DNA of 64,000 nucleotides. Origin: Gemmatimonadota bacterium. Its GTDB lineage: Bacteria; Gemmatimonadota; Gemmatimonadetes; Gemmatimonadales; GWC2-71-9. Shown here piece after piece: positions 52,801 to 59,767 of the stretch. The translations under genes were made by a program, and so were the position numbers. The notes under the pieces were generated by a model. That model saw only the letters and a list, made by a program, of their open reading frames with translations, had not been told where the DNA came from and searched no databases. Positions within the stretch are counted from its first letter, which is position 1, and every line of letters begins with the position of its first letter. The DNA lies in NCBI GenBank assembly GCA_009692115.1, contig SHZU01000011.1, positions 1 to 64,000 of the forward strand. The letters are read 5' to 3'.

Positions 52801-53001
52801 CTCAAGAAGATCGGGTTGGGCAAGCTCGAGAACGTCCGCCTCGGGGTAATCGGCCGGAATTTGTTCACCTTCACGAAGTACTCCGGCTACGATCCGGAAG
52901 TCGCGAGCCCGTTCGACAACGACCCGTTCCAGGTCCGGATCGACTGGTTCACATATCCCCACTTCCGGACCTTTACGGGTCTGGTTGAAATCGCCTTCTG
53001 A
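49900..53001 (+). CDS. SusC/RagA-type TonB-dependent outer-membrane transporter
   Basis: 1033 residues. Signal peptide ending AAWAQ; carboxypeptidase-like domain (ATISGKVTDAQGRPIGGANV); plug with RLRGATSISGSQDPLIIVDG and IEVVKGAAASSLYGSDAANG; barrel ending in FVEIAF with C-terminal Phe. SusC proteins pair with a SusD lipoprotein lid to import sugars, peptides or other large ligands using TonB. Start ATG at 49900 has GAGG ten bases upstream; upstream in-frame ATG at 49855 would lengthen the signal improperly. susD begins 11 bases after the stop. Confidence 0.95.
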   Translation: MKRSVQSGLRAGAVAVLFTLTAQAAWAQATISGKVTDAQGRPIGGANVLLVGLSNGGATNQSGVYTIAVAASNTSGRSVTISARFLGKKLSTKTIVLSQGSQTVDFQLADDPFRLDELVVTGVSEATSTKKLAFAVGKVSADQLQETPGVSALGALAGKVAGVRLVQTNGEPGTAPAIRLRGATSISGSQDPLIIVDGTITRISLADIASEDIERIEVVKGAAASSLYGSDAANGVVQIFTKRGANLADGKLSVTTRNEGGASFLTKMIPNANAHAFKVKACDSFPSGVCFARNPAGNRQNEPDGIADNPYPRYFDHQDEVSRPGVFLTNYLSVGQRRGQTNFNASFQNTRTEGVILGVKGYTRQNFRINVDQQLTPRLDLSFSSFYGRSNNNDAAQGPGNPFFAVTFVEPNIDLFAKNPDGSPYRAFIPDRVANASNPLYALFNRDRQNDRSRFTGSGRIRWRIRDWLSAEGNYNFDTDRNDFTDLTPFGYLSATGQPTDGDLFKSGQSSRTYNTGATLTAIRSFGSITNTTKVSYVYEDEKNSYIQTRGTKLVVKQVPEFAAVDPSTLSSFSNDIDIRNRNAFAVTTFDIKDRYILDGLIRQDESSLFGPESRKSTYYRLSGAWRANEDLKIGGIDELRFRGSYGTAGLRPQFDYQYETLAVSAGSFSKQTLGNRALRPAKSAEYEVGANLELAGGRVSVEYTYSSKETKDQIIRVNLPSVVGFLNQWQNIGALKSRTHEVAVGLQLINNRNMAFQLSITGDRTRQTITDWPLPLDLFGPVETFYINKGASLGAMYGNRVVKDINELYDDPTKKAQSGAGQAWDPAKFVVNEEGYVVLRDQLGKPDERPFFYVNAKGESIVPIGDANPDFNLSFNPVFSWKKLALNGLVDWSQGGSIYNGTRQWPFFENRDRIYDQRGKPEAEKKSQLYYNFFYNGLNPIDFFVEPGTYVKIRELAAHYTLDRNQLKKIGLGKLENVRLGVIGRNLFTFTKYSGYDPEVASPFDNDPFQVRIDWFTYPHFRTFTGLVEIAF

Positions 53002-53012
53002 GGAACGAACCC

Positions 53013-54704
53013 ATGAAACTTGTGAATGTGACCCGATGGGTCGGCGTGGTGGGGGTGGCGGCGTCGCTCAGCTGCAAGAGCCTCGATGTCGAAAACCCGA
53101 ATGCTCCTGACGCGGCCCGGGCCTTCGCCGATCCGGGCGCCATTGCCGGATTGATGACCGGCGCCTGGAAGAGCTGGTTCAATGCTCATACCGAGTTCAA
53201 CAGCGCGTTAGTGCTGAACTCGATGGCCGACGGGATCTCTGCGTCGTGGAACAACTTCAACCTTCGGTATTACACCTCCGAAGGGAACGAGTGCCCGGTT
53301 CGGTGCGGCTGGATCAACGAACCCAGCTCCGCCTACCGGTACCAGATCGAGACCTACTGGTATGGCTATTACGGGGCGTTGTCGAATGCCAACGACGTCC
53401 TCACGGCCATCCGGAAGAACAAGGTGGAGATCGGCTCGGTTGCGAACACCAAGTTGCTCGAAGCGACGGCCGTGATGATCCAGGGCATGGTGTTCTCACA
53501 GATCGCCCTCAACTACGATAAGGGCTTCATCGTAACCGAGGCCACCGACCTGTCCACGCCCGACAAGGTCCAGTCCCTGCAGTTCACACCGCGGGCCGGG
53601 ATGCGGGACGCCGCGATTACCAAATTCAATGAGGCGGCCACCCTGATGGCCGCCGCGTCCGGCACGTTGCCGAAAGAGTGGTTCGGCAAGACCGGGCAAC
53701 CGACCTACAGCCCCGCCCAAATGGTCAAAGTGATTCGTACGATGCAGGCTGAGTTGCTGTCGTTCTATCCGCGGAACGCCGCGGAGGCCGGCCAGGTGGC
53801 CTGGGCCCAGGTGGCGACGTTTGCGGGCCAGGGCAACAGCGACTTCGCATTCGGCTTCTATCATGATGGCAGCGATTTCTACGATGGCGTGAAGCAGTGG
53901 GGCAACGACAACGCCACCACCCGGCTCGATACCCGCGTCTCCCGGTTGATCACCACCGGGCCGCAGGGCGAAGCCAAGCGGCACAAGGATCCGTGGCCCG
54001 ATCCAGCTGGCAACCCCCAGCCCGACGCTTTTGACCGGCGGGTGGGCAATGGGACCTGGGGGCCAAGCGATGACTTCCTTGGTACCGGTACCGTGGAGGA
54101 AGACGCCGGCGCGGGGACCGACTATGCCTACCAGTCGCTCGCCCAGTTCCGGCCGGCCCGGGGTCAGTATCACCAGAGCAATCTGTCCACGATTCGGTAC
54201 ACCTCCCTGGCGTATCCGGGGTACGGCCTTCCGGGTGAGGACGGCCTGGGCTTTGCTCCGCAGTACACGCCGGCCTACAACGATCTGTTGTGGGCGGAGG
54301 CGTTGCTCCGGAGCGGCAACGCGGCGCAGGCGGCCACATTAATCAACAAGACCCGGGTAACTCGGGGTGGGCTACCGGCAATTTCGATTTTTAGTCCCGC
54401 GGACAGCTTCCACGCTGCCCTCCGTTACGAACAGGACATCGAGTTGGTGAACTTCGGGGCGGCTCTCTTCTACAACCGCCGGAAGATCGACGGCCTGAAG
54501 GCGGGGACACCGCGGCAGATGCCGGTGCCGGCCAAAGAGCTGCAAGTTCTCCAGCTCGAGCTGTACAGCTTCGGCGGGCCGGGCAAACCGGATATGGCCC
54601 CGAGCGTCGATGGCGCCGGTCGGCAGGTGCGCGGGGTTCGGGACATTTGGGAAGAGATCTCGACCTACTCGAAGCAGCAGGCCCGGCGGCGGAACCGCAA
54701 CTAA
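53013..54704 (+). CDS. SusD/RagB-like outer-membrane lipoprotein
   Basis: 563 residues. Lipobox SLSC. SusD-type TPR helices: RYQIETYWYGYYGALSNAND and ATAVMIQGMVFSQIALNYDKG are the classical N-terminal blocks; the C-terminal domain holds RYEQDIELVNFGAALFYNRRK. It forms the hinged lid on the SusC transporter and determines ligand binding. AGGA ribosome-binding site overlaps the susC stop. The gene is followed by a strong terminator at 54725. No glycoside hydrolase accompanies the pair, so the ligand is probably not a complex polysaccharide; peptides are an alternative inference from neighbouring transport genes. Confidence 0.93.
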   Translation: MKLVNVTRWVGVVGVAASLSCKSLDVENPNAPDAARAFADPGAIAGLMTGAWKSWFNAHTEFNSALVLNSMADGISASWNNFNLRYYTSEGNECPVRCGWINEPSSAYRYQIETYWYGYYGALSNANDVLTAIRKNKVEIGSVANTKLLEATAVMIQGMVFSQIALNYDKGFIVTEATDLSTPDKVQSLQFTPRAGMRDAAITKFNEAATLMAAASGTLPKEWFGKTGQPTYSPAQMVKVIRTMQAELLSFYPRNAAEAGQVAWAQVATFAGQGNSDFAFGFYHDGSDFYDGVKQWGNDNATTRLDTRVSRLITTGPQGEAKRHKDPWPDPAGNPQPDAFDRRVGNGTWGPSDDFLGTGTVEEDAGAGTDYAYQSLAQFRPARGQYHQSNLSTIRYTSLAYPGYGLPGEDGLGFAPQYTPAYNDLLWAEALLRSGNAAQAATLINKTRVTRGGLPAISIFSPADSFHAALRYEQDIELVNFGAALFYNRRKIDGLKAGTPRQMPVPAKELQVLQLELYSFGGPGKPDMAPSVDGAGRQVRGVRDIWEEISTYSKQQARRRNRN

Positions 54705-54724
54705 CCGCGGCGTCCCGGTAGGGT

Positions 54725-54764
54725 AAGTTGGGGCGAGCCATCCGGCTCGCCCCAACTTTTTTTT
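54725..54764 (+). terminator. Strong Rho-independent terminator after susD
   Basis: A perfect 15-bp stem AAGTTGGGGCGAGCC (54725-54739) and GGCTCGCCCCAACTT (54744-54758) with four-base loop is followed by eight T residues. It ends the susCD transcript. The sulfatase-like gene starts 22 bases after the T tract. Confidence 0.96.
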
Positions 54765-54786
54765 GCCGACGCTCTATTTTCCACGG

Positions 54787-56628
54787 GTGACATCCTCCGT
54801 CCTCCCAGAGCCACGGCTCAGCGTTTCCCGCCTCGTGATCCTCGCCGTGGCCTTTGGCCTGGTCGGTGGCCTGATCGAGGGCGCCGTTCTGGTCTCGAAG
54901 CCACTATTCGAAGGGCGGATGTCGCTCTTCGGCACCGAAGCGCTGTGGCTGGCCCCACTGGCCCAGGCAGGGCTGTTCGGGCTGCTGGCGGCCGTCTATG
55001 GCGCTCTCGGGGCGGTCGTTGGGCGGCTCCGGGCGCCCCGGGTTGCCGTAACCTTCTGGGCGAGTCTCGCGGCCCTGGGGGTCATCGCGCAGTTCGAAGG
55101 GATCCACTGGCTGGCCGGAGCCGTGCTCGCCCTCGGAATCGGCGGTGGCCTCGGTCGGGCCCTTGCTGATCGCGCGGCCCGGCTTGCCCCTCGGGCCGTG
55201 GGCGTCATGGCCGCCGTCCTGGCTTTGGCGGCGGTGGGCCAACGGGTCGCCGATGGTTGGCTGGAACGAACCGCTCTGGCCCGGCCTGCCGCCGCGGCTG
55301 GCCACCCCAACGTTCTTCTGCTGGTCCTCGACACGGTTCGGGCTTGGAACTTGGGCTGGTACGGCTACGGCCGAAGCACCACACCGCGCCTCGACCGCCG
55401 GTTCGCCGAGGGGGTGATCTTTGACCGAGCGTTGGCCACGGCGCCCTGGACCCTGACGTCGCACGCCTCGATGTTCACCGGACGGTTCCCCGCTGATCTG
55501 AGCGCGGGTTGGGCAAGTCGGTTGGACGGTACCTATCCCACCGTGGCGGAGGTCCTGGCCCAAGCCGGATACGCCACCGGGGGCTTCGTGGCGAACTACC
55601 GGTACACCGGCGCGTCGACCGGTCTGGCACGAGGATTCTCCCGCTACGAGGACTATCCTGCCGACGCGCCCGAGGCATTCCGGATGTTGGCGCTGACCCG
55701 GCGGGCGCTCCGGAGCCCGTGGCTCCAGCAATGGCTGGTTCAGCGCCGGATCTTCGAGTCGAAGTATGCCGAAGACGTGAATCGCGAGTTCCTGGACTGG
55801 GTCGATCGGCGGACGGACCGGCCGTTCTTCGGGTTCATCAACTACATCGACGCGCATTCTCCCTATTTACCCCCGACACCCTACGACACGGCGTTCAACC
55901 GTGGTGTTGACCAGGAGCGGCTGTCGGAGCAGTACGTGGCCGGCGTCACGCGGGCCTTTGGTCCGGGTCCGATTCCCTCGAATCTGCTCACCGAGTATCT
56001 CGACGGGTACGACGGCTCCATCCGTTACCAGGACGCCCAGATCGATTCGCTGCTCAATGCGTTGGAACGGCGGGGCCGCCTCAAGAACACGATCGTGGTG
56101 CTGACTTCCGACCATGGGGAACACTTCGGCGAGCACGGATTGATTCAGCACGGCAACAGTTTGTTCCTGCCGCTGCTGCATGTGCCGCTGGTGGTGTGGG
56201 CGCCGGGGTTGGTGCCGGGGGGGCTTCGGATCGGGGCGCCGACCTCGCTTCGAAATCTGGCCGCCACGCTCCTCGACCTGGCCCGGGTCGAGGCCTCGTC
56301 GATTCCCGGCCAGTCGCTGGCCCGCCTCTGGGGACCCGATTCGCTTGACGTGCCGCCCGACACCCTGCTGTCCCAAGTGGATTGGCATCCGAGTCTCACG
56401 AAGTTTCCGCCGTCACCGTTGCTCGAGGGATCGCTCCGCTCGTTGCTGGTCGACAGTCTCCACTATATCCGGCGAAGTGACGGGGTCGAGGAGCTCTATC
56501 ATCTGGGCCGGGATTTTCTGGAAGCCCGAAATCTGGCTGGGGCGCCCCAGTACCGGGCGGCGTTGCTCGACGCCCGGGGAAAGCTCGAAGCGGTGACCCG
56601 CGGGTTGCCGGGGCCAACGGTCAGGTAG
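54787..56628 (+). CDS. Membrane-anchored alkaline-phosphatase-superfamily (sulfatase-fold) hydrolase
   Basis: 613 residues. Five or so hydrophobic segments occupy the first 160 residues, then a sulfatase-fold domain: NVLLLVLDTVRAWNLGWYGY (metal Asp), APWTLTSHASMFTGRFP (nucleophile loop), and VLTSDHGEHFGEHGLIQHG (metal Asp/His). The sulfatase Cys of CxPSR is missing; the loop reads T-L-T-S-H, so Thr is the likely nucleophile, as in phosphodiesterase and phosphoglycerol/phosphoethanolamine transferase branches. A phosphoryl-transfer role at the envelope is therefore likelier than sulfatase. GTG at 54787 is chosen over a TTG at 54763 in the terminator. Confidence 0.85.
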   Translation: MTSSVLPEPRLSVSRLVILAVAFGLVGGLIEGAVLVSKPLFEGRMSLFGTEALWLAPLAQAGLFGLLAAVYGALGAVVGRLRAPRVAVTFWASLAALGVIAQFEGIHWLAGAVLALGIGGGLGRALADRAARLAPRAVGVMAAVLALAAVGQRVADGWLERTALARPAAAAGHPNVLLLVLDTVRAWNLGWYGYGRSTTPRLDRRFAEGVIFDRALATAPWTLTSHASMFTGRFPADLSAGWASRLDGTYPTVAEVLAQAGYATGGFVANYRYTGASTGLARGFSRYEDYPADAPEAFRMLALTRRALRSPWLQQWLVQRRIFESKYAEDVNREFLDWVDRRTDRPFFGFINYIDAHSPYLPPTPYDTAFNRGVDQERLSEQYVAGVTRAFGPGPIPSNLLTEYLDGYDGSIRYQDAQIDSLLNALERRGRLKNTIVVLTSDHGEHFGEHGLIQHGNSLFLPLLHVPLVVWAPGLVPGGLRIGAPTSLRNLAATLLDLARVEASSIPGQSLARLWGPDSLDVPPDTLLSQVDWHPSLTKFPPSPLLEGSLRSLLVDSLHYIRRSDGVEELYHLGRDFLEARNLAGAPQYRAALLDARGKLEAVTRGLPGPTVR

Positions 56629-57034
56629 GTCGATCTCGGCGCTCGGCGCTCGGCACTCGGCACTCGGCGGCCCATTCGGACCAGTCGAGGGGGACGGGGG
56701 TGATCCGGGCGATGGCGGCGTCGGCCAGGGCAAGGGCTTGGCGGGTGAGGTGGGCTGCGGTGTCGGGGGAGCCGGCGGCGCGGGTCAGGGCGGCCTCGAA
56801 GGCCAGGATCCGGGCGTAGCCGTAGATCCGGTGGGGGTCGTTCAGCAACTCGGCTAACTGGGCCGGCTCGAGATGGGGTGCCAGGGTATGGAGCGGGCCG
56901 AGCGTCATGGCTTTGGCGTCGTCGAGGTGCTGGCGGGCCAGTTCGAGCGAGGCCGAGCGGTCGCCCCGGAGAATCCGGGCGATCAGGGCGGACAGGGTGT
57001 CGATCCAGCGGAGGACGGTGTCGTGTTTAGGCAC
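56621..57034 (-). CDS. Small helical protein bounded by two repeat copies
   Basis: 137 residues. The core (DTLSALIARILRGDRSASLE, PHLEPAQLAELLNDPHRIYG, TAAHLTRQALALADAAIARI) is all-helical and unrecognised; Leu/Ala-rich, no signal peptide. GTG at 57034 lies inside the upstream heptanucleotide repeat (57033-57060), so the repeat supplies the start codon. The C-terminus (AAECRVPSAERRDRPT) is translated from the downstream repeat at 56634-56668. The stop overlaps the sulfatase-like gene end by 8 bases. It could be a mobile or repeat-generated cassette; function unknown. Confidence 0.55.
   Translation of the reverse strand: MPKHDTVLRWIDTLSALIARILRGDRSASLELARQHLDDAKAMTLGPLHTLAPHLEPAQLAELLNDPHRIYGYARILAFEAALTRAAGSPDTAAHLTRQALALADAAIARITPVPLDWSEWAAECRVPSAERRDRPT
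56634..56668. repeat. Heptanucleotide tandem repeat, downstream copy flanking the small gene
   Basis: Five units (TCTCGGC, two GCTCGGC, two ACTCGGC) on the plus strand. Together with 57033-57060 it brackets a gene of about 370 bases as direct repeats. Confidence 0.85.
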
Positions 57035-57060
57035 TCGGCGCTCGGCGCTCGGCACTCGGC
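57033..57060. repeat. Heptanucleotide tandem repeat, upstream copy flanking the small gene
   Basis: Four units, ACTCGGC, GCTCGGC, GCTCGGC, ACTCGGC, on plus. Same orientation as 56634-56668. Its first unit contains the complement of the GTG start codon of the small protein. Confidence 0.85.
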
Positions 57061-57118
57061 GGGGTGGGCATTGAGGGGGCGAAGATAGTTGGGGTTTTTG
57101 CTTTGTTGTGTAGAGTAC

Positions 57119-57147
57119 TTGACGACATGGGGAGTGGGGGCTAAACT
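57119..57147 (+). promoter_or_regulatory. Sigma-70-like promoter for the membrane protein gene
   Basis: TTGACG (57119-57124), 17 bases, then TAAACT (57142-57147). The predicted start of transcription, 6-8 bases downstream, falls 1-4 bases before or at the ATG at 57157. No Shine-Dalgarno precedes that ATG, so the mRNA is probably leaderless. Confidence 0.6.
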
Positions 57148-57156
57148 CCCGAGCAT

Positions 57157-57768
57157 ATGCGTTCATCGCCTCGGTTGGTGCGGTCGGTGGAGCCGACGCC
57201 GCTCTCGGATCGGGCCATTGAGGATCTTTCGTTCATTCGGGAGACCATGGCGCGGGCGTCGACGGTGACGTCGGTGCCGGGGTGGGGCGGGGTGCTGATG
57301 GGGTCGACGGCGGTGGTGGCGGCGGGGTTTGCCTCACTGCAGGCCCGGCCGGCCGAATGGTTGGCGGTGTGGCTGGCCGAAGCGGTGCTGGCGCTCGGGA
57401 TTGGCGGGCTCGCGATGGTTCGGAAGGCCGGCGCCACCGGGGCCCCGCTCGGGACCCGGGCGGGCCGGCTGTTTGCGGGGGCGTTTGCGCCGCCGATCTT
57501 GGCCGGCGCGGTCCTGACGGCGGCGCTCTACCGGGTCGGGCGGGTCGACTCGCTCCCGGCCGTGTGGTTGTTGCTCTATGGTACGGCGGTCACGACGGCG
57601 GGGATGTTCTCGGTCCGGGCGGTGCACATCATGGGGCTCTGCTTCATGGTGCTCGGTGCGGTGACGTTTTTTTCACCACCGGGCTGGGGCGACTGGATGA
57701 TGGCGGCCGGCTTCGGCGGGTTGCAAATCGGCTTTGGTTTCTTGATTGCGAGACGGTATGGCGGCTAA
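57157..57768 (+). CDS. Six-helix membrane protein paired with a winged-helix regulator
   Basis: 203 residues. A soluble N-terminus (LSDRAIEDLSFIRETMARA) precedes six hydrophobic segments, the first being GVLMGSTAVVAAGFASL and the last DWMMAAGFGGLQIGFGFLIA. Unnamed membrane proteins of this shape commonly sit in front of MarR/PadR-like winged-helix regulators, as here. It may sense or transport a signal, but no motif shows this. The 3' end overlaps the regulator by 11 bases. Predicted leaderless translation from the promoter at 57119. Confidence 0.7.
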   Translation: MRSSPRLVRSVEPTPLSDRAIEDLSFIRETMARASTVTSVPGWGGVLMGSTAVVAAGFASLQARPAEWLAVWLAEAVLALGIGGLAMVRKAGATGAPLGTRAGRLFAGAFAPPILAGAVLTAALYRVGRVDSLPAVWLLLYGTAVTTAGMFSVRAVHIMGLCFMVLGAVTFFSPPGWGDWMMAAGFGGLQIGFGFLIARRYGG

Positions 57769-58150
57769 ACGAAGCGCGGTTCGGGCGGTTGACAGAGCGG
57801 TGGCGGCCCCAGGGGTCGGCGCTAAGCTCACGGTATCCGGCAAGGGCCCGGCGGCATCGCTCAACCTCGACCGGTTGATTCACGAACGGGTCCGGTTGGC
57901 CATCGTCAGCGCGCTGGCCGTCAATCCGATGCTGGCGTTCAATGACTTGAATGAGCTCCTCGGAACTACCGACGGCAACCTGAGCGTCCACGCCCGGAAG
58001 CTCGAGGACGCTGGCTACGTTTCCTGCCGGAAGAGCTTCGAGGGGCGGATGCCGCGAACCGAGTTTCGCTTGACGGCCACCGGACGAGCAGCGCTCGACC
58101 GATACCTGGCCCATATGGAAGGGTTGATCAAGGCGGCGCGGGGCAAGTAG
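57758..58150 (+). CDS. Winged-helix transcriptional regulator (HTH_34/MarR-like)
   Basis: 130 residues. After an Ala/Lys-rich start, the winged-helix domain reads LDRLIHERVRLAIVSALAV, MLAFNDLNELLGTTDGNLS, VHARKLEDAGYVSCRKSFEG and RTEFRLTATGRAALDRYLAH. These match the short dimeric HTH_34-type regulators often encoded beside membrane proteins. It probably binds DNA as a dimer; a perfect 7-bp inverted repeat (58203-58219) lies 53 bases downstream, before uppS, and is the prime candidate target. Start ATG at 57758 overlaps the membrane-protein stop. Confidence 0.85.
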   Translation: MAAKRSAVRAVDRAVAAPGVGAKLTVSGKGPAASLNLDRLIHERVRLAIVSALAVNPMLAFNDLNELLGTTDGNLSVHARKLEDAGYVSCRKSFEGRMPRTEFRLTATGRAALDRYLAHMEGLIKAARGK

Positions 58151-58172
58151 CCGGCGCCGGGTTCCCCGAGGG

Positions 58173-58194
58173 CCGCGCAGGCGGTTTTCTTTTT
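58173..58194 (+). terminator. Weak terminator after the winged-helix regulator
   Basis: CCGC (58173-58176), loop GCAG, GCGG (58181-58184), then TTTTCTTTTT. The stem is only 4 bp, so termination may be partial; it separates the regulator from uppS. Confidence 0.35.
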
Positions 58195-58202
58195 GAAAGG
58201 AC

Positions 58203-58219
58203 ACTTTGCGGTGCAAAGT
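58203..58219. promoter_or_regulatory. Inverted repeat ACTTTGC-GGT-GCAAAGT before uppS
   Basis: Perfect 7-bp arms with a 3-base centre lie three bases before the uppS ATG at 58223 and 53 bases after the winged-helix gene. Size and symmetry suit a dimeric winged-helix protein. There is no Shine-Dalgarno between it and uppS, so binding would block both transcription and, as RNA, ribosome access. Confidence 0.5.
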
Positions 58220-58222
58220 ACT

Positions 58223-59002
58223 ATGCAACTCCATGCCGGGATCATCATGGACGGGAACGGCCGCTGGGCCGAGCGGCGAGGATTGCCCCGACCGGTCGGT
58301 CACCGTGCCGGCGCCGCGAATCTCCGCCGGATCATCGAGGCCGCGCCCGGGCTCGGCATCGGGACCCTTACACTCTATGCGTTCTCATCGGACAACTGGC
58401 AGCGGCCGTTACCCGAGGTGACCGCGCTGATGCAACTATTCCGTCGGTTCTTGGCGGATGAAACGGCCCAGTGCATCGAGCACGGCGTCCGGCTCAATGT
58501 GATCGGCCGGCGGGACCGGCTTGGCGCGCCGCTGCTCCGCGCGATCATCGATGCGGAGGAGGCAACGGCCGGAGGCCGGGAACTGCTGCTTCGGATTGCG
58601 TTCGACTACTCAGGCCGGGACGCCCTTCGGCGGGCGGCGCTTCGGCTGGCTCGGGCCGGGGCGGATGACTGCTCGGCGGACCAGTTCGGCGAGTTGGTCG
58701 GGCTGGTCGATCACGCTCGGACCGCGGCGCCGGCACTCGACCTCCCGATTCGCACCGGCGGGGAGCAGCGGCTCAGTGACTTTCTGCTCTGGGAGACCGC
58801 CTACGCGGAGTTGTTCTTCCGGGCCGAGTTGTGGCCGGACTTCCGGCTGGGGGATCTGGCGGAGGTGATGGCGGGGTTTCGGGGGCGGGATCGGCGGTTT
58901 GGGGTTCTCGGTGCTCGGCGCTCGGCACTGGGTAGGACGGGGGGTGATTTCAGTCATCCTCGAGGTTCGTTGACGGCTCCGCGGAGCACGGTCACCGCGT
59001 GA
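58223..59002 (+). CDS. uppS: Isoprenyl transferase (undecaprenyl diphosphate synthase family)
   Basis: 259 residues. [20 protein letters not shown] with catalytic Asp, [21 protein letters not shown], and [24 protein letters not shown] are the cis-prenyltransferase signatures. It makes the polyprenyl carrier for peptidoglycan and glycan assembly. The normal family end is near [13 protein letters not shown]. Beyond it the frame runs through the heptanucleotide repeat ([14 protein letters not shown]) and 49 bases into the antisense of phzF before a stop. That C-terminal tail is repeat-generated. ATG at 58223; no ribosome-binding site visible. Confidence 0.93.
   Translation: MQLHAGIIMDGNGRWAERRGLPRPVGHRAGAANLRRIIEAAPGLGIGTLTLYAFSSDNWQRPLPEVTALMQLFRRFLADETAQCIEHGVRLNVIGRRDRLGAPLLRAIIDAEEATAGGRELLLRIAFDYSGRDALRRAALRLARAGADDCSADQFGELVGLVDHARTAAPALDLPIRTGGEQRLSDFLLWETAYAELFFRAELWPDFRLGDLAEVMAGFRGRDRRFGVLGARRSALGRTGGDFSHPRGSLTAPRSTVTA
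58906..58933. repeat. Heptanucleotide repeat at the 3' end of uppS
   Basis: Units TCTCGGT, GCTCGGC, GCTCGGC, ACTGGGT. Two units are diverged. It extends the uppS frame beyond the conserved domain. Confidence 0.72.
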
Positions 59003-59763
59003 CCGGCGAGTTCGACCCGATCGCCGAGGAGGCGGGTACCGACGAGCCCGCCTCGGCGGGAGGCCTGGTAGCCGACGAGGTCGGTCCGGCCGAGGCGGCC
59101 GGCCCAAAATGGCGAGAGGCTGCAGTGGGCTGAGCCGGTGACCGGGTCTTCGTCGACCCCGAAACGCGGCGCGAAGAAGCGGGAGACGAAGTCGATGCCG
59201 GGTTGGTCGCCGGGGGCCGTGACGATGACGCCGCGGGCGTCGACTCGGCGGAGTCGGGCCATGTCGGGTTCGAGGCGGCGCACCGCGGCCGCGTCCGGCA
59301 GGACGATCAAGAAGTCGGGCTGGGCCGCCTGGTTACTGAAGATCTCGCCGCCGGACGTGCCTAACGCTTCGTGCAGTCCGGGTGGCGCCACCGCTGGGCG
59401 CTGAGGGGTCGAGGGGAAGTCGAGGAGGATCGTGCCGGCCGGGCCCGGCGTGGCGGTCAGCAGGCCGCTTCGGGTGTGGAATCGGGCCGTCAGCGCCCGC
59501 GCTAAGGTGCCGGATTCCCACAGGAAATGAGCGGTGGCCAGCGTGGCGTGACCGCAGAGATCGACTTCGGCCGCCGGGGTGAACCAGCGGAGCCGGAAGC
59601 CGCTGCCCTCCGCCTGCACGAAGGCCGTTTCGGCCTGATTCATTTCGGCGGCGAGCGATTGCATCCACTGCTCCGGCGCGGGGCCGGTCAGATGGCACAC
59701 GCCGGCGGGGTTGCCCTTGAACGGGGCGTCGGTGAAGGCGTCGATAAGCCAAAGTGTCGGCAT
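58954..59763 (-). CDS. PhzF-family isomerase/epimerase
   Basis: 269 residues of the PhzF fold, related to diaminopimelate epimerase. [20 protein letters not shown] at the start, MNQAETAFV (catalytic Glu near 45), [15 protein letters not shown] and [20 protein letters not shown] are diagnostic. Most members isomerise or tautomerise small acids without cofactor; only PhzF itself has a known phenazine role and none of its partners is here. It begins four bases after the oppF stop, apparently the last gene of the oligopeptide ABC transporter operon. The uppS tail overlaps its 3' end by 49 bases on the opposite strand. Confidence 0.9.
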   Translation of the reverse strand: MPTLWLIDAFTDAPFKGNPAGVCHLTGPAPEQWMQSLAAEMNQAETAFVQAEGSGFRLRWFTPAAEVDLCGHATLATAHFLWESGTLARALTARFHTRSGLLTATPGPAGTILLDFPSTPQRPAVAPPGLHEALGTSGGEIFSNQAAQPDFLIVLPDAAAVRRLEPDMARLRRVDARGVIVTAPGDQPGIDFVSRFFAPRFGVDEDPVTGSAHCSLSPFWAGRLGRTDLVGYQASRRGGLVGTRLLGDRVELAGHAVTVLRGAVNEPRG

Positions 59764-59767
59764 GAGT

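Noticed and set aside
50221-52962. A 913-codon minus-strand frame opposite susC
   Set aside because: susC is certain from signal peptide to C-terminal Phe; this is an antisense artefact.
56634-57060. CRISPR or insertion-sequence ends
   Set aside because: The repeat unit is 7 bp in direct tandem with no spacers, no cas genes, no transposase and no terminal inverted repeats.
58173-58200. Strong terminator before uppS
   Set aside because: The hairpin has a 4-bp stem only; kept as a low-confidence entry rather than a firm one.
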